Positions 6,293-14,201 of a DNA stretch of 17,248 bases are shown piece after piece. Made by a program: the position numbers and the translations under genes. Each line of letters begins with the position of its first letter. Within the stretch, counting starts at the first letter, position 1. The notes under the pieces were generated by a model that worked only from the letters and a program-made list of their open reading frames with translations, was not told the DNA's origin and did not search any database. This DNA is from Tannerella sp. (lineage in GTDB: Bacteria; Bacteroidota; Bacteroidia; Bacteroidales; Tannerellaceae), in contig JAITMT010000136.1 of NCBI GenBank assembly GCA_031277235.1, forward strand, positions 1 to 17,248, written 5' to 3'.

Positions 6293-6913
6293 ATGAAAAA
6301 AGAGATTATATATATGCTTATTCCTTTTTTTCTGTTAAATTGTACAGAAAAAAAGAATATAAAACTGTCTGTTGAAAGATTTTATATTGTTAAAAGCGAC
6401 CATATTATTGTTAATGATGAATGTATTTTTAAGATATATGGTTATTGTGAAGTGAGTAATGAATTGAATTATAAAATTTATTTGTTATCTAACAATAATA
6501 AATATTTTCTCAAAGAAGAAATTTTACCGGATTCACTTAAAGAAATGATTATAAAAACGATAACCAATACCTTACCGGATACAGCATATTTTTATCATTT
6601 TGAAGAAGGAGTAGAATCAGAATACTTCGCTAAGGATAAAGAATACGATTTCTATTTTATCATTGAAAATCCGGACGGTAAAAATATTACAATCGGTTTT
6701 TATCCCATTTTTTTGCCTGACAGTTTGAGTGTCATTTATGAAAATCTGTATGAAAGTAAAATAGAAAATTTTGTTGCTGCTGATACAATTTTTATGTCGG
6801 ATTCTTTACATTATATTTTTGAAAATGCAATGTTGAATAATATGAGGATGAGGTCGTCAGGAGTTCCTCCACCGCCAACCAAGTCAACCATAAAATTCTC
6901 CCCAGAGCCTTAA
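6293..6913 (+). CDS. Lipoprotein of unknown function, second immunity candidate of cassette 2
   Basis: A 206-aa protein with a short lipoprotein signal: MKKEIIYMLIPFF followed by L-L-N-C, Cys17 being the likely lipid attachment site. Asn at -1 is less usual but tolerated in Bacteroidetes. The mature sequence is strand-rich (FYIVKSDHIIVNDECIFKIYGYCEV, EYDFYFIIENPDGKNITIGFYPIF) and ends in a proline-containing tail GVPPPPTKSTIKFSPEP. No family was recognised. It lies 93 bp after the exported protein on the same strand, is equally AT-rich, and is envelope-directed. It could be an extra immunity protein kept after loss of its effector, or an unrelated lipoprotein. Confidence 0.5.
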   Translation: MKKEIIYMLIPFFLLNCTEKKNIKLSVERFYIVKSDHIIVNDECIFKIYGYCEVSNELNYKIYLLSNNNKYFLKEEILPDSLKEMIIKTITNTLPDTAYFYHFEEGVESEYFAKDKEYDFYFIIENPDGKNITIGFYPIFLPDSLSVIYENLYESKIENFVAADTIFMSDSLHYIFENAMLNNMRMRSSGVPPPPTKSTIKFSPEP

Positions 6914-6936
6914 ATATCAAAGCAATGAAACAAGAG

Positions 6937-6964
6937 ATTCCCGGTTTCAATGGATTTGCAATCC
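6937..6964. repeat. Palindromic repeat, copy 2
   Basis: Exact 28-bp match to 6209-6236. It includes the hairpin GGATT-TGC-AATCC at 6952-6964. The flanks differ from copy 1. Confidence 0.8.
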
Positions 6965-7062
6965 CCGCAAATTCCATCGAGAAATCAAACAAAAAGGTGC
7001 GGATATTTGGAAAAGTATTGATTGATGATGAAAGTAGAGACAGGTAAAAAGGTACAATGCAA

Positions 7063-7093
7063 ATTCCCCCGGTTGCAATGGATTTACAATACC
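7063..7093. repeat. Palindromic repeat, degenerate copy 3
   Basis: Begins ATTCCCCCGG and continues TGCAATGGATTTACAAT, so it follows copies 1 and 2 with several substitutions and small indels. The hairpin is weakened. Confidence 0.5.
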
Positions 7094-7147
7094 CTGCAAA
7101 AATAATCCATTAAAAATAAGGAATATGATATGCAAGATTGAAAATAA

Positions 7148-7192
7148 CAGGATAGCAAATCCTGATAATGGAATCCTATGGATTACAAATCC
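7148..7192. repeat. Two adjacent small REP-like hairpins
   Basis: CAGGAT/ATCCTG with a 5-nt loop at 7148-7164 and GGATT-ACA-AATCC at 7180-7192. Sequence and geometry resemble the other palindromes in this tract. Confidence 0.45.
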
Positions 7193-7220
7193 GCAAGGAC
7201 GGGAAATGAGAAATTTGGTG

Positions 7221-7296
7221 TTCCCCGCTCGCGCCGGTTTGCAACCGGTGCGTCAAATAAACAACACGTACCGAATACAATTCGGCGCGAGCGGAA
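7221..7296. repeat. Compound inverted repeat resembling a paired REP (BIME-like) element
   Basis: Outer arms CCGCTCGCGCCG (7225-7236) and CGGCGCGAGCGG (7283-7294) are perfect 12-bp reverse complements. Between and overlapping them are two hairpins with 3-nt loops: CCGGTT-TGC-AACCGG (7234-7248) and CCGAAT-ACA-ATTCGG (7271-7285). The GC content contrasts with the AT-rich surroundings. The layout fits two REP units in opposite orientation. No REP-associated (RAYT) transposase is in the window. Confidence 0.6.
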
Positions 7297-7458
7297 TTTT
7301 CCCGCTACACGGATTTGAAGACTTCATCATTTGAAGATTTGAAAATTGTTTTCTTTAATCCTGTTCATCTTGTAAATCCTGTTAAAATCGTGGTTCAAGA
7401 CGAATCAGTCTCTTTTTGTTGTTAATTCTGAATTTTTGAACTTTAAATAAAAAGATTG

Positions 7459-8580
7459 TCAATCCAGTAACGCTGCAGCACACCAGAGTATCGGCGCCTG
7501 TCCGTGCATGTCGCCCGTTTTCCGTTGCCGGTCGAGATAATACTGATAATCGTTTTTTCGGTTGGTGCCTTCGCAAACGCTGTCTATATCGCCGTCGGCG
7601 TTAATATGCGTTACCAGCGCCATCCACGCTTTTTTGGCTACCGGAGCGTATTCATTTTTATTGAGCCAGCCGTTTTTCACGCCAACAATCATGGCGTAGG
7701 TAAACATAGCCGAACTTGACGTTTCCGCCCACGCATCGGCGTCGTCAATCAACTGTCCCCACAAGCCGTCGGAGCGTTGAAACTGTTTGAGGCTCTGCAT
7801 CATCTTCAGATACGAAGCCATAATGGCAGGTCTGTCCCCGTTATCTTCGGGCAGCGACAATAGCAGTTCGCTCATTCCGGCAGCCATCCATCCATTTCCG
7901 CGTCCCCAAAAGAAAGGCGCGTCGGGCGAATGGTAGAATAGACCGTTTGGGCGTTGAATGGTATCCAAATATACGTGCATTTCGTGCGCTGCGCGGTCAA
8001 CGTATTTCCGGTCGCCCGTTGCGCGGTATGCCTGCGTTTGCGCCATTGTGATCATGTACATGTCGTCTATCCAGTAGCGTGTTTGCCACGAAAGATTCCG
8101 GTCGAGCAATTTCCGGTATTCCTCTTTTTTGCTCTGTTCTGCGCTGTCGGGAAGCGTCCATTGCGCTTCGGCAAACATGACGCCCATGTCTAAGAATTGC
8201 TTTTCCCCTGTCTGCATGTACAATTCGCACGGAATCGCTCCAAATACATTGGCGTCAACGTGTGCCGGCTTGGGAATCAGGTTCTTTTCAGCGCCAAAGA
8301 ACGGCATGAAGCGGTTTTTAAGTTGCTCAAGCAATTCTTTGTCTTTTGTGGTTTTTGCAAAACGCAAAGTGCCATACCACGCGCATACTTCCGGATAGGT
8401 GATGGAATTGGGCGGCGCGGGCGGGCGGAAACTGTTGTGTGGGCTTGCCACAAAACGTTTTGCCACCAGCGTTCCTACTGTTTTCGGATCTGTCTCTTGA
8501 GTCCATTTTTTCAAGTTGCCGTCCTGCGCCCGCACAATGGCGGATAGCGACAGGAGTATTGATATAAGAATGATTTTCAT
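7459..8580 (-). CDS. GH105 unsaturated (rhamno)galacturonyl hydrolase
   Basis: A 373-aa protein with a Sec signal peptide (MKIILISILLSLSAIVRA, cleavage near residue 18), so it is periplasmic. Pattern of GH105 alpha/alpha-barrel enzymes: W170-I-D-D (D172/D173 region, where the family's general acid lies), FFWGRGNGWMAAGM at ~223-236, DAWAETSSSAMFTYA at ~282-296, and MHGQAPILW near the C-terminus. Full family length. GH105 enzymes hydrate and so remove delta-4,5-unsaturated uronic acids from the non-reducing ends of oligosaccharides made by polysaccharide lyases, for example unsaturated GalA-Rha. It is the last gene of the minus-strand operon, 13 bp after the DUF362 gene. Linkage specificity cannot be read from the sequence. 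Confidence 0.88.
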   Translation of the reverse strand: MKIILISILLSLSAIVRAQDGNLKKWTQETDPKTVGTLVAKRFVASPHNSFRPPAPPNSITYPEVCAWYGTLRFAKTTKDKELLEQLKNRFMPFFGAEKNLIPKPAHVDANVFGAIPCELYMQTGEKQFLDMGVMFAEAQWTLPDSAEQSKKEEYRKLLDRNLSWQTRYWIDDMYMITMAQTQAYRATGDRKYVDRAAHEMHVYLDTIQRPNGLFYHSPDAPFFWGRGNGWMAAGMSELLLSLPEDNGDRPAIMASYLKMMQSLKQFQRSDGLWGQLIDDADAWAETSSSAMFTYAMIVGVKNGWLNKNEYAPVAKKAWMALVTHINADGDIDSVCEGTNRKNDYQYYLDRQRKTGDMHGQAPILWCAAALLD

Positions 8581-8593
8581 GGTTTTAATATTA

Positions 8594-10057
8594 TTATCCC
8601 AATTTAGTGTATATCAATTCAATTCCTTTCCCGTTTTTGGAAAGATTACGCGAGTAGCGGCGCGTTTCGTCGCTGTCCCAGTGTTCGTGTACGCCGAGGC
8701 TGGTTACCGGCTTGCTGTCCTGCACATACCTCGTTCCCGAAGGCGGATTTTCGGGTGTTGCCATCTCGTGAAGATAATCGTCGGCATTTTCGCGAATAAG
8801 CATCCAGGGGCGGTTTTGATTTTCCACATCTATATTGTTTTTTGTTTGGGAATACAAAATATCCAAACCCACTGAATCCAGCGCCACGCCATCCAATGAA
8901 GCAAGAATACATGAGGGCCATTCGGGATTGGCATACGGATATATCTTATTGAGAAAAGGCGCATTGGGGAAGTGTAAGGCATACGACGAATGTTTGCGCG
9001 AAGCGTATAGTCCATCGAGCATGTAAAGAATGGTCTTTTTACCGAGCGTTGGCGACGCTGCGAGATCTACCAACGGCGAATAGGCTTTTGGTTTGGCGTC
9101 GCGGTTGGTGTTCATTACCGCATGGAGGTCGGATGGTCCCAGAATCGAACCGAAGTGATTTTTGCCCAGCATGGAAACTGCTGTTTGTCCCTCGTCACCT
9201 TTCTCCATATTCGAGTACGGATACGAGTGACATTTCAACAGGGCAAGGTTGATGATGTAGGTTGCCTCCTTTACCTGACGGGGTATTTGGGTGGCGTTTT
9301 TGTAATCAATACCGTTGGAGTATTGCATTCCCTTTACCCAATCAGGCAACTCGAAGAGACGGTGATCACCATACGACGGGTGTTTCTGTTCATCAACCAA
9401 AGCCCTTTCCTGCATGAAGCGCACATCCTTGAAATCCTTCCACACCTTGTGCGTCACAGCGACATATACGGGACGTTTGGCATCGTACACTAATATCTTG
9501 TTTTCCGGTACGCCGGCGTATTTTACCAATTGTTCCACTACGGCATATACGGTTTGGGGCGCCACATCCGAATAATTGTTGGCGCGTATGGCCCGTCCGG
9601 TAGCGTTCATGTTGATCTTCACAGCCACAATTTCATCGTCCCGGTAGCCGCGTTTTCCGCGCCCAACAGATTGGTTGTGATACTCGAAGATGGCTTTCCA
9701 TGCCTGATCGAACTTTTTCTTACCGGATACTTTTTCGAGTACATCGGCAATCATCGCCGTGACGCGCTGCTGGTCGGTGTTTTCGTCGATCCACCACGGG
9801 CTGTCCATGGATTTCCACTCGCCGTTCCAATGTGCAGCGCCCGGGGCATGCGCCCAAGCGACACGTCCGGGAAATATGCCGCGCGCCGTACCGATGGGCT
9901 GATTGATGGCATCGGGCATCCAATTATACGGAGTTGCCTGCTGTGCGGGTTGCTGTTGCATAACAAATGCTCCCGCCGCCTGTAAAATTCCTGTCGGAAC
10001 GGCAGAGGCTAAAATACCGACGCCTGTTTTCTTAATAAATTCTCTTCTGGTTGTCAT
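8594..10057 (-). CDS. DUF362-domain protein with twin-arginine leader
   Basis: A 487-aa protein that starts MTTRREFIKKTGVGILASA, a twin-arginine type signal (R4-R5), which predicts export in folded form. The body fits DUF362: EIVAVKINMNA, a QTVYAVVEQLVKYAGVPENKILVYDAKRP segment, TYIINLALLKCHSYPYSN, SMLGKNHFGS, LVDLAASPTLGKKTILYMLDGLYA and CILASLDGVALDSVGLDIL. DUF362 is uncharacterised. In other bacteria relatives often carry ferredoxin domains, but no Cys-rich cluster is visible here. It sits inside the glycan operon, 25 bp after the fusion enzyme and 13 bp before GH105, so a role in processing or sensing of the same substrate is likely but unknown. The Tat-type leader suggests a bound cofactor. 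Confidence 0.75.
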   Translation of the reverse strand: MTTRREFIKKTGVGILASAVPTGILQAAGAFVMQQQPAQQATPYNWMPDAINQPIGTARGIFPGRVAWAHAPGAAHWNGEWKSMDSPWWIDENTDQQRVTAMIADVLEKVSGKKKFDQAWKAIFEYHNQSVGRGKRGYRDDEIVAVKINMNATGRAIRANNYSDVAPQTVYAVVEQLVKYAGVPENKILVYDAKRPVYVAVTHKVWKDFKDVRFMQERALVDEQKHPSYGDHRLFELPDWVKGMQYSNGIDYKNATQIPRQVKEATYIINLALLKCHSYPYSNMEKGDEGQTAVSMLGKNHFGSILGPSDLHAVMNTNRDAKPKAYSPLVDLAASPTLGKKTILYMLDGLYASRKHSSYALHFPNAPFLNKIYPYANPEWPSCILASLDGVALDSVGLDILYSQTKNNIDVENQNRPWMLIRENADDYLHEMATPENPPSGTRYVQDSKPVTSLGVHEHWDSDETRRYSRNLSKNGKGIELIYTKLG

Positions 10058-10082
10058 ATTTGTTATATTTTATTTGATTATT

Positions 10083-13000
10083 TCATTTCATTTTCAACAC
10101 AATCGTGGATGATATTTTGTCGGGTGCGTTTTTAGGCAGGGAGATGACGGGAATGCCTTCGTTGTCGGCAGATACCTGAAGCGTTTCTCCTGTTGCAAGC
10201 AATTTGGCCGAAGCGATTTTCGCAGGATTCAAGCCCGACACAGACAGTTTTCCGTCGGCTTGCCAATCGAAGACGTGCAGGTATATCGTGTTTCTATCTG
10301 TGTTTTGTGTCGCACGTCCCCATTCGGGTTTACCGATGGGGCTGCCGGACGCTCCGTAAATCGCTTCACCGTTTATTGCCAGCCATTTGCCCGTTTCGTG
10401 CAGCCGCTCGATGGAGGGCGCCGGAATCACGCCTTCGCCGGTAGGACCGACATTGAGCAGGAAATTGCCATCCTTACTGACAATGTCAATGAGATTGCGC
10501 ACAACGGTTTCGAGAGGTTTCCAGTTTTCGTCGCCAAGGTAATAACCCCAATGGCGGTTGAGCGTCATGCAGGTTTCCCACGGGTCGGTAATTTTTTCGA
10601 CGGGAATATTCTGTTCTTCCACACGATAATCGCCATAGCGGTTACCGATACGCTGATTCGTAATGCAATTGGGCCGGATGCTGTGAATGAGTTTGAGCAA
10701 CTCAATGCTTTGTTCGGGGGATATTTTTTCAGGAGTATCGAACCAAAGCATGTCAATATTTTCGTATTGTGTGAGTAGTTCACGGATTTGCGGTTTTACC
10801 TTGCGTTCAAAATATCTCGAAAAATCTTTCGCCGATTCGTCGGGGAAGTCCCAATAATTGGTACGGGTACTTCCATCAGGCATCAGATCGGTGGGTACGT
10901 CGGGGTCGTCCCAATCGCGACCGAGCGAGTAATAGACGCCGAATTTCAGTCCGTTTCGCAGGCAGGCGTCGGCGAGTTCCTTAACAGGATCGCGCCCCCA
11001 CGGGCTGCGTTCGACGATGTTATAGTCGTTGCCCGGACTGTTGAACATCGCAAATCCATCGTGATGTTTCGAAGTGATAATCAGGTATTTCATTCCGGCG
11101 TCACGGGCAACTTTTACCCATTCGTCGGCGTTGAATTTCACAGGATTGAAGAGGGTTGCTATTTTCGCATATTCGAGGCGCGGAATTTGCAGATGACGCA
11201 TCATGTGCTCGGTTTTTCCGTTGAGCAGCGTACCGTCGGCAGCGGGATAATGACAACCCCACTGTGAATACAGCCCCCAGTGGATAAACATTCCGAAGCG
11301 TGCATTGCGCCACCATTCGAGGCGGGCAGCGACTACTTCCGGCGAGTCGAGTTTGAGAAGCGTCTCTCCGGTGTGGGCGTCGCCGGTATCAACGGACGTA
11401 CTTATCTTCTCTCTTTCCACGATTTCCGTTGCCCACACAAAACCAACCACCGCTTCTTTTGCGTTCAACGATTTCCGGTAATGGATGTACTTGTCGTAAT
11501 TTTCCTGTACGCCCAATCCATCGCAGGCTTCGGAAATATCCACCAATCCGTGACGGTTGATTTTTGCGTTGTTGCAGATAGCGCGATAGCCTTTTTGCAC
11601 CACTTCGCCGTAATCCTTTTTGCTGATGACGCCTAACCGGATGCCTTGCTGAATGGCATATACAAACATGGCGCTACCCGAAGTATCCATCCAGTTGTCG
11701 GCTCGGGCGATTTTATCCACCACCTGAAACCAGCCCCCGGTTTTGGGGTCTTGCGTCTTTTTTAATGCTGCGACCATCCGGACATATATATCCTTGATTT
11801 CGTTGTATTTCGGATGTGTTGAAGGAATCGTTTCCAGCGCTTCTACCAGCACTAATGCGTACCAACCCAAACCTTCACTCCACACTTCGCGTGATTTTCC
11901 CGTCAGCGGGTCGGCCCAGCGACATTCTCGCGTTGTGTGTCCGGGTTCGTACACTCCATGTACGTATAAGCCCGAATTGCCCTGCTCGCCGCGTTTGGCA
12001 TAGGCTGTGATTTGCAATGCAGCCTCGTCCCAAGCATATTGACTGTCGCCGATGGATTTTCCGTAACGCAGCAAAAACATCTGTCCCATGAAAATGCCGT
12101 CAATCCACATTTGTCCGTTTGTGCCGTTGCCGTGCCAGAAGCCGCCGTCGCTGTTGCGCGGATAGCCGTCGAAACATTTGCGGATGGTTTCCGCCGCTTT
12201 TTTATAGCGCGGGTCTTTATAATGTTCATACATCATCACCACTGTATTCCCAGCCATCATACCGTCCAAATTGCTGCAGTACGACGGCATTCGGGTAACG
12301 CCCTTGTGATTGCGCACGGCACGGAAATTACCCTCGTCGTCGATAAAGCCGTCAATGTAACGTTTGATATAGCCCATATACGCAGTGTCGCCTGTGGCGC
12401 GGTACAGACGTTCGAAAGCGCACGCCATGTAACTATTCACGTAAGTCCATGAATTCCAGTAGGCCTTGGAATAATCGGGCCAACGCGCCATAACGGATTG
12501 TGCCGTTGCAACAGCCCACGATTTCGGCGTTTTACCGGGCGCGTATGGAAGAGATGCCCCGGCTATCGCCGTATTGGCTGCATCGGGGTATGGGCGCTGC
12601 TCAACGACCGATGCGTCGGCGCCTGATACCATTTGCTTCACCTGCGCCGATAGTTTCCCATCAAGGTAGATATCTTTATTCCATTTTCCCGTCAATTGCA
12701 ACAGAGCGTCGGAAGAACCTTCAATTTCAGGCGTTGCGATGTAGGCGTACCGCACGCTGTCCATCCGCATCACGGTTTCCGAGCCCGGCGCAGCTTCCGC
12801 CCTGAAATTATTGATGATGATATGCTCGCCGTCTCGACAAATTAGCGCCGGACGCAAATCGGACTGTGTCAGTCGAAAAGTTACGTTATTCAATTGTAGA
12901 TTTTTCACATGCCGCGCCCACACACCGTAAGCTGGGAAATAAGGTCCGAATCTGTTCACTTCAGGATATACATCAATATTTTCCGGCACCTCGCGATGAC

Positions 13001-14192
13001 CCTGTTCGACAGTTCCGCCGCCCGGCAATTCTATTTCGATGTTTTCGAGCGTCAGATTATTGATGTAATGTCCCGGAACACCTGTAATAATAATACCTGT
13101 AGCATTTGTCAATTGTGTTTGTGGATCGCTTTTTGCCTTGATGTTGCGGATAAACACATGGTCAAATGTTCCGGTGATTTGCCGCGTATCTTCGTCTTTA
13201 CGGAAAACGTTCAAACGCGAACCCAGTCGGAACATCATCGGCGTCCGCACGTTGTCCATCGTGATGTCGGTAATTTCGATATTGCGCAAATGCGCGCCGT
13301 CGACTGTGAAAAGCTTGATACCGCCGTTGCGCGTGTCGTAGATATGACATTTTGAAATACGGATATCTTCGAATGACGACATGGATTCGGTTCCCATTTT
13401 GATACCTGCCTGATTGCTTTTCAGGCGCATGTCGGAAACGGTAATATCATAGCAGGGCGCCTTGCTGTACGTAGCCTTGAAACAAAGGGCATCGTCACCG
13501 CTGTCGATGTCGCAGTTGCGAATCCGAACATGTTGGCAGCCGTCAATGTTGATACCGTCGTTGTGCGCCACGCCGCGGCTGATGATTTTTACGTCTTCAA
13601 TGACAATATTTTGACTTTGTGCATAATGCGACGTCCATGCGCCGGCGTATTTCAGGGTGACGCCTTTTACCCTTACGCCGTCGCACCGAAGTACGCGCAG
13701 CAGGAACGGACGCCTGCCCCAGATTTGTCCTTCGGAACGGGTGTCTTCGGCAATATGCCTTTCCTTGATCGCCGCCCCCTGCCCATCGATGACGCCTTCG
13801 CCCTCAAGAGCCACATTTTTCACGTCAATGGCTACCAGAAACGCCCATCCCACATCAATTCCCAAACCTTCGGTAAAGGGATCGAGGTTGTCGTATGCTT
13901 TGTAATCGGTAGTACCCAGTAACAGCGCATCCTTTTCGAGATACAGCCGCACGTTGTCTTTCAGTGCAATGGTTGCCGACAGATACGTGCCGGTTGGAAT
14001 AAAAACGGTTCCGCCGCCGGCTTGCGTACAGGCGTCAATGGCTTTCTGAATTGCAGGCGAATCGAGCGTTTTGCCATCGCCCGTCGCGCCGAAATCCAAA
14101 ATATTGAAAGTCTTTGCGGTTTGTCCTGTCTGAGCGAAAATCGGGATAATTGCCGCATACAGAAAGATTGCGAAAAAGAATAATCTGTTCAT
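10083..14192 (-). CDS. Three-domain glycoside hydrolase GH28-GH105-GH29
   Basis: One uninterrupted 1369-aa frame with a Sec signal peptide (cleavage near 20). Residues ~28-490: GH28 beta-helix (FNILDFGATGDGKTLDSPAIQKAID; NDG with D212; SGDDAL with D233/D234; later GIKMGTES and GGIKL). The usual GHG His and RIK Arg are not seen, although the Asp residues are. Residues ~550-925: GH105 (MWIDG with D698 where the other copy has WIDD; WSEGLGWYAL; MDTSGSAMFVYA). Residues ~945-1300: GH29 alpha-L-fucosidase (RFGMFIHWGLYSQWG; IITSKHHDGFAMFNS; GVYYSLGRDW; IDMLWFDTP with D1152 as the expected nucleophile; GNFLLNVGPTGEG), then a small beta region. Such activities together would cut galacturonan, remove the unsaturated end sugar and release fucose. 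It lies 9 bp after GH31. Confidence 0.88.
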   Translation of the reverse strand: MNRLFFFAIFLYAAIIPIFAQTGQTAKTFNILDFGATGDGKTLDSPAIQKAIDACTQAGGGTVFIPTGTYLSATIALKDNVRLYLEKDALLLGTTDYKAYDNLDPFTEGLGIDVGWAFLVAIDVKNVALEGEGVIDGQGAAIKERHIAEDTRSEGQIWGRRPFLLRVLRCDGVRVKGVTLKYAGAWTSHYAQSQNIVIEDVKIISRGVAHNDGINIDGCQHVRIRNCDIDSGDDALCFKATYSKAPCYDITVSDMRLKSNQAGIKMGTESMSSFEDIRISKCHIYDTRNGGIKLFTVDGAHLRNIEITDITMDNVRTPMMFRLGSRLNVFRKDEDTRQITGTFDHVFIRNIKAKSDPQTQLTNATGIIITGVPGHYINNLTLENIEIELPGGGTVEQGHREVPENIDVYPEVNRFGPYFPAYGVWARHVKNLQLNNVTFRLTQSDLRPALICRDGEHIIINNFRAEAAPGSETVMRMDSVRYAYIATPEIEGSSDALLQLTGKWNKDIYLDGKLSAQVKQMVSGADASVVEQRPYPDAANTAIAGASLPYAPGKTPKSWAVATAQSVMARWPDYSKAYWNSWTYVNSYMACAFERLYRATGDTAYMGYIKRYIDGFIDDEGNFRAVRNHKGVTRMPSYCSNLDGMMAGNTVVMMYEHYKDPRYKKAAETIRKCFDGYPRNSDGGFWHGNGTNGQMWIDGIFMGQMFLLRYGKSIGDSQYAWDEAALQITAYAKRGEQGNSGLYVHGVYEPGHTTRECRWADPLTGKSREVWSEGLGWYALVLVEALETIPSTHPKYNEIKDIYVRMVAALKKTQDPKTGGWFQVVDKIARADNWMDTSGSAMFVYAIQQGIRLGVISKKDYGEVVQKGYRAICNNAKINRHGLVDISEACDGLGVQENYDKYIHYRKSLNAKEAVVGFVWATEIVEREKISTSVDTGDAHTGETLLKLDSPEVVAARLEWWRNARFGMFIHWGLYSQWGCHYPAADGTLLNGKTEHMMRHLQIPRLEYAKIATLFNPVKFNADEWVKVARDAGMKYLIITSKHHDGFAMFNSPGNDYNIVERSPWGRDPVKELADACLRNGLKFGVYYSLGRDWDDPDVPTDLMPDGSTRTNYWDFPDESAKDFSRYFERKVKPQIRELLTQYENIDMLWFDTPEKISPEQSIELLKLIHSIRPNCITNQRIGNRYGDYRVEEQNIPVEKITDPWETCMTLNRHWGYYLGDENWKPLETVVRNLIDIVSKDGNFLLNVGPTGEGVIPAPSIERLHETGKWLAINGEAIYGASGSPIGKPEWGRATQNTDRNTIYLHVFDWQADGKLSVSGLNPAKIASAKLLATGETLQVSADNEGIPVISLPKNAPDKISSTIVLKMK

Positions 14193-14201
14193 ATCTTGAT
14201 T

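Larger units (their letters stand above)
6914..7458. other. Gene-poor palindrome-rich tract between the secretion cassette and the glycan operon
   Basis: No convincing gene in about 545 bp. It contains repeat copies 2 and 3, two small hairpins, a compound inverted repeat and an AATCCTG-type tandem motif near 7364-7386. A 40-codon frame at 6925-7047 begins with a duplicate of the start region of the gene at 6293 (CAAAGCAATGAAA at 6286-6298 and 6918-6930) but then runs through repeat copy 2, so it is probably not a gene. The tract looks like a landing zone for REP-like elements and past recombination between two unrelated gene blocks. Confidence 0.5.

Noticed and set aside
6010..7135. Three minus-strand frames sharing an NPLKPG/NPLQPG motif
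   Set aside because: The shared motif is just the translated palindromic repeat; the rest of each frame is unrelated.
6209..7296. CRISPR array
   Set aside because: Repeat copies are few, unevenly spaced by hundreds of bases and palindromic with differing flanks; no cas genes.
7391..7425. Rho-independent terminator AGAC/GTCT followed by T5 on the plus strand
   Set aside because: The stem is only 4 bp and no plus-strand gene ends nearby, so support is too weak.
8516..9985. Long plus-strand frames opposite the DUF362 and GH105 genes
   Set aside because: Antisense shadows of well-supported minus-strand genes with no family patterns.
10260..13922. Several 100-170 aa plus-strand frames
   Set aside because: All lie opposite the single triple-domain enzyme, whose motifs are continuous on the minus strand.
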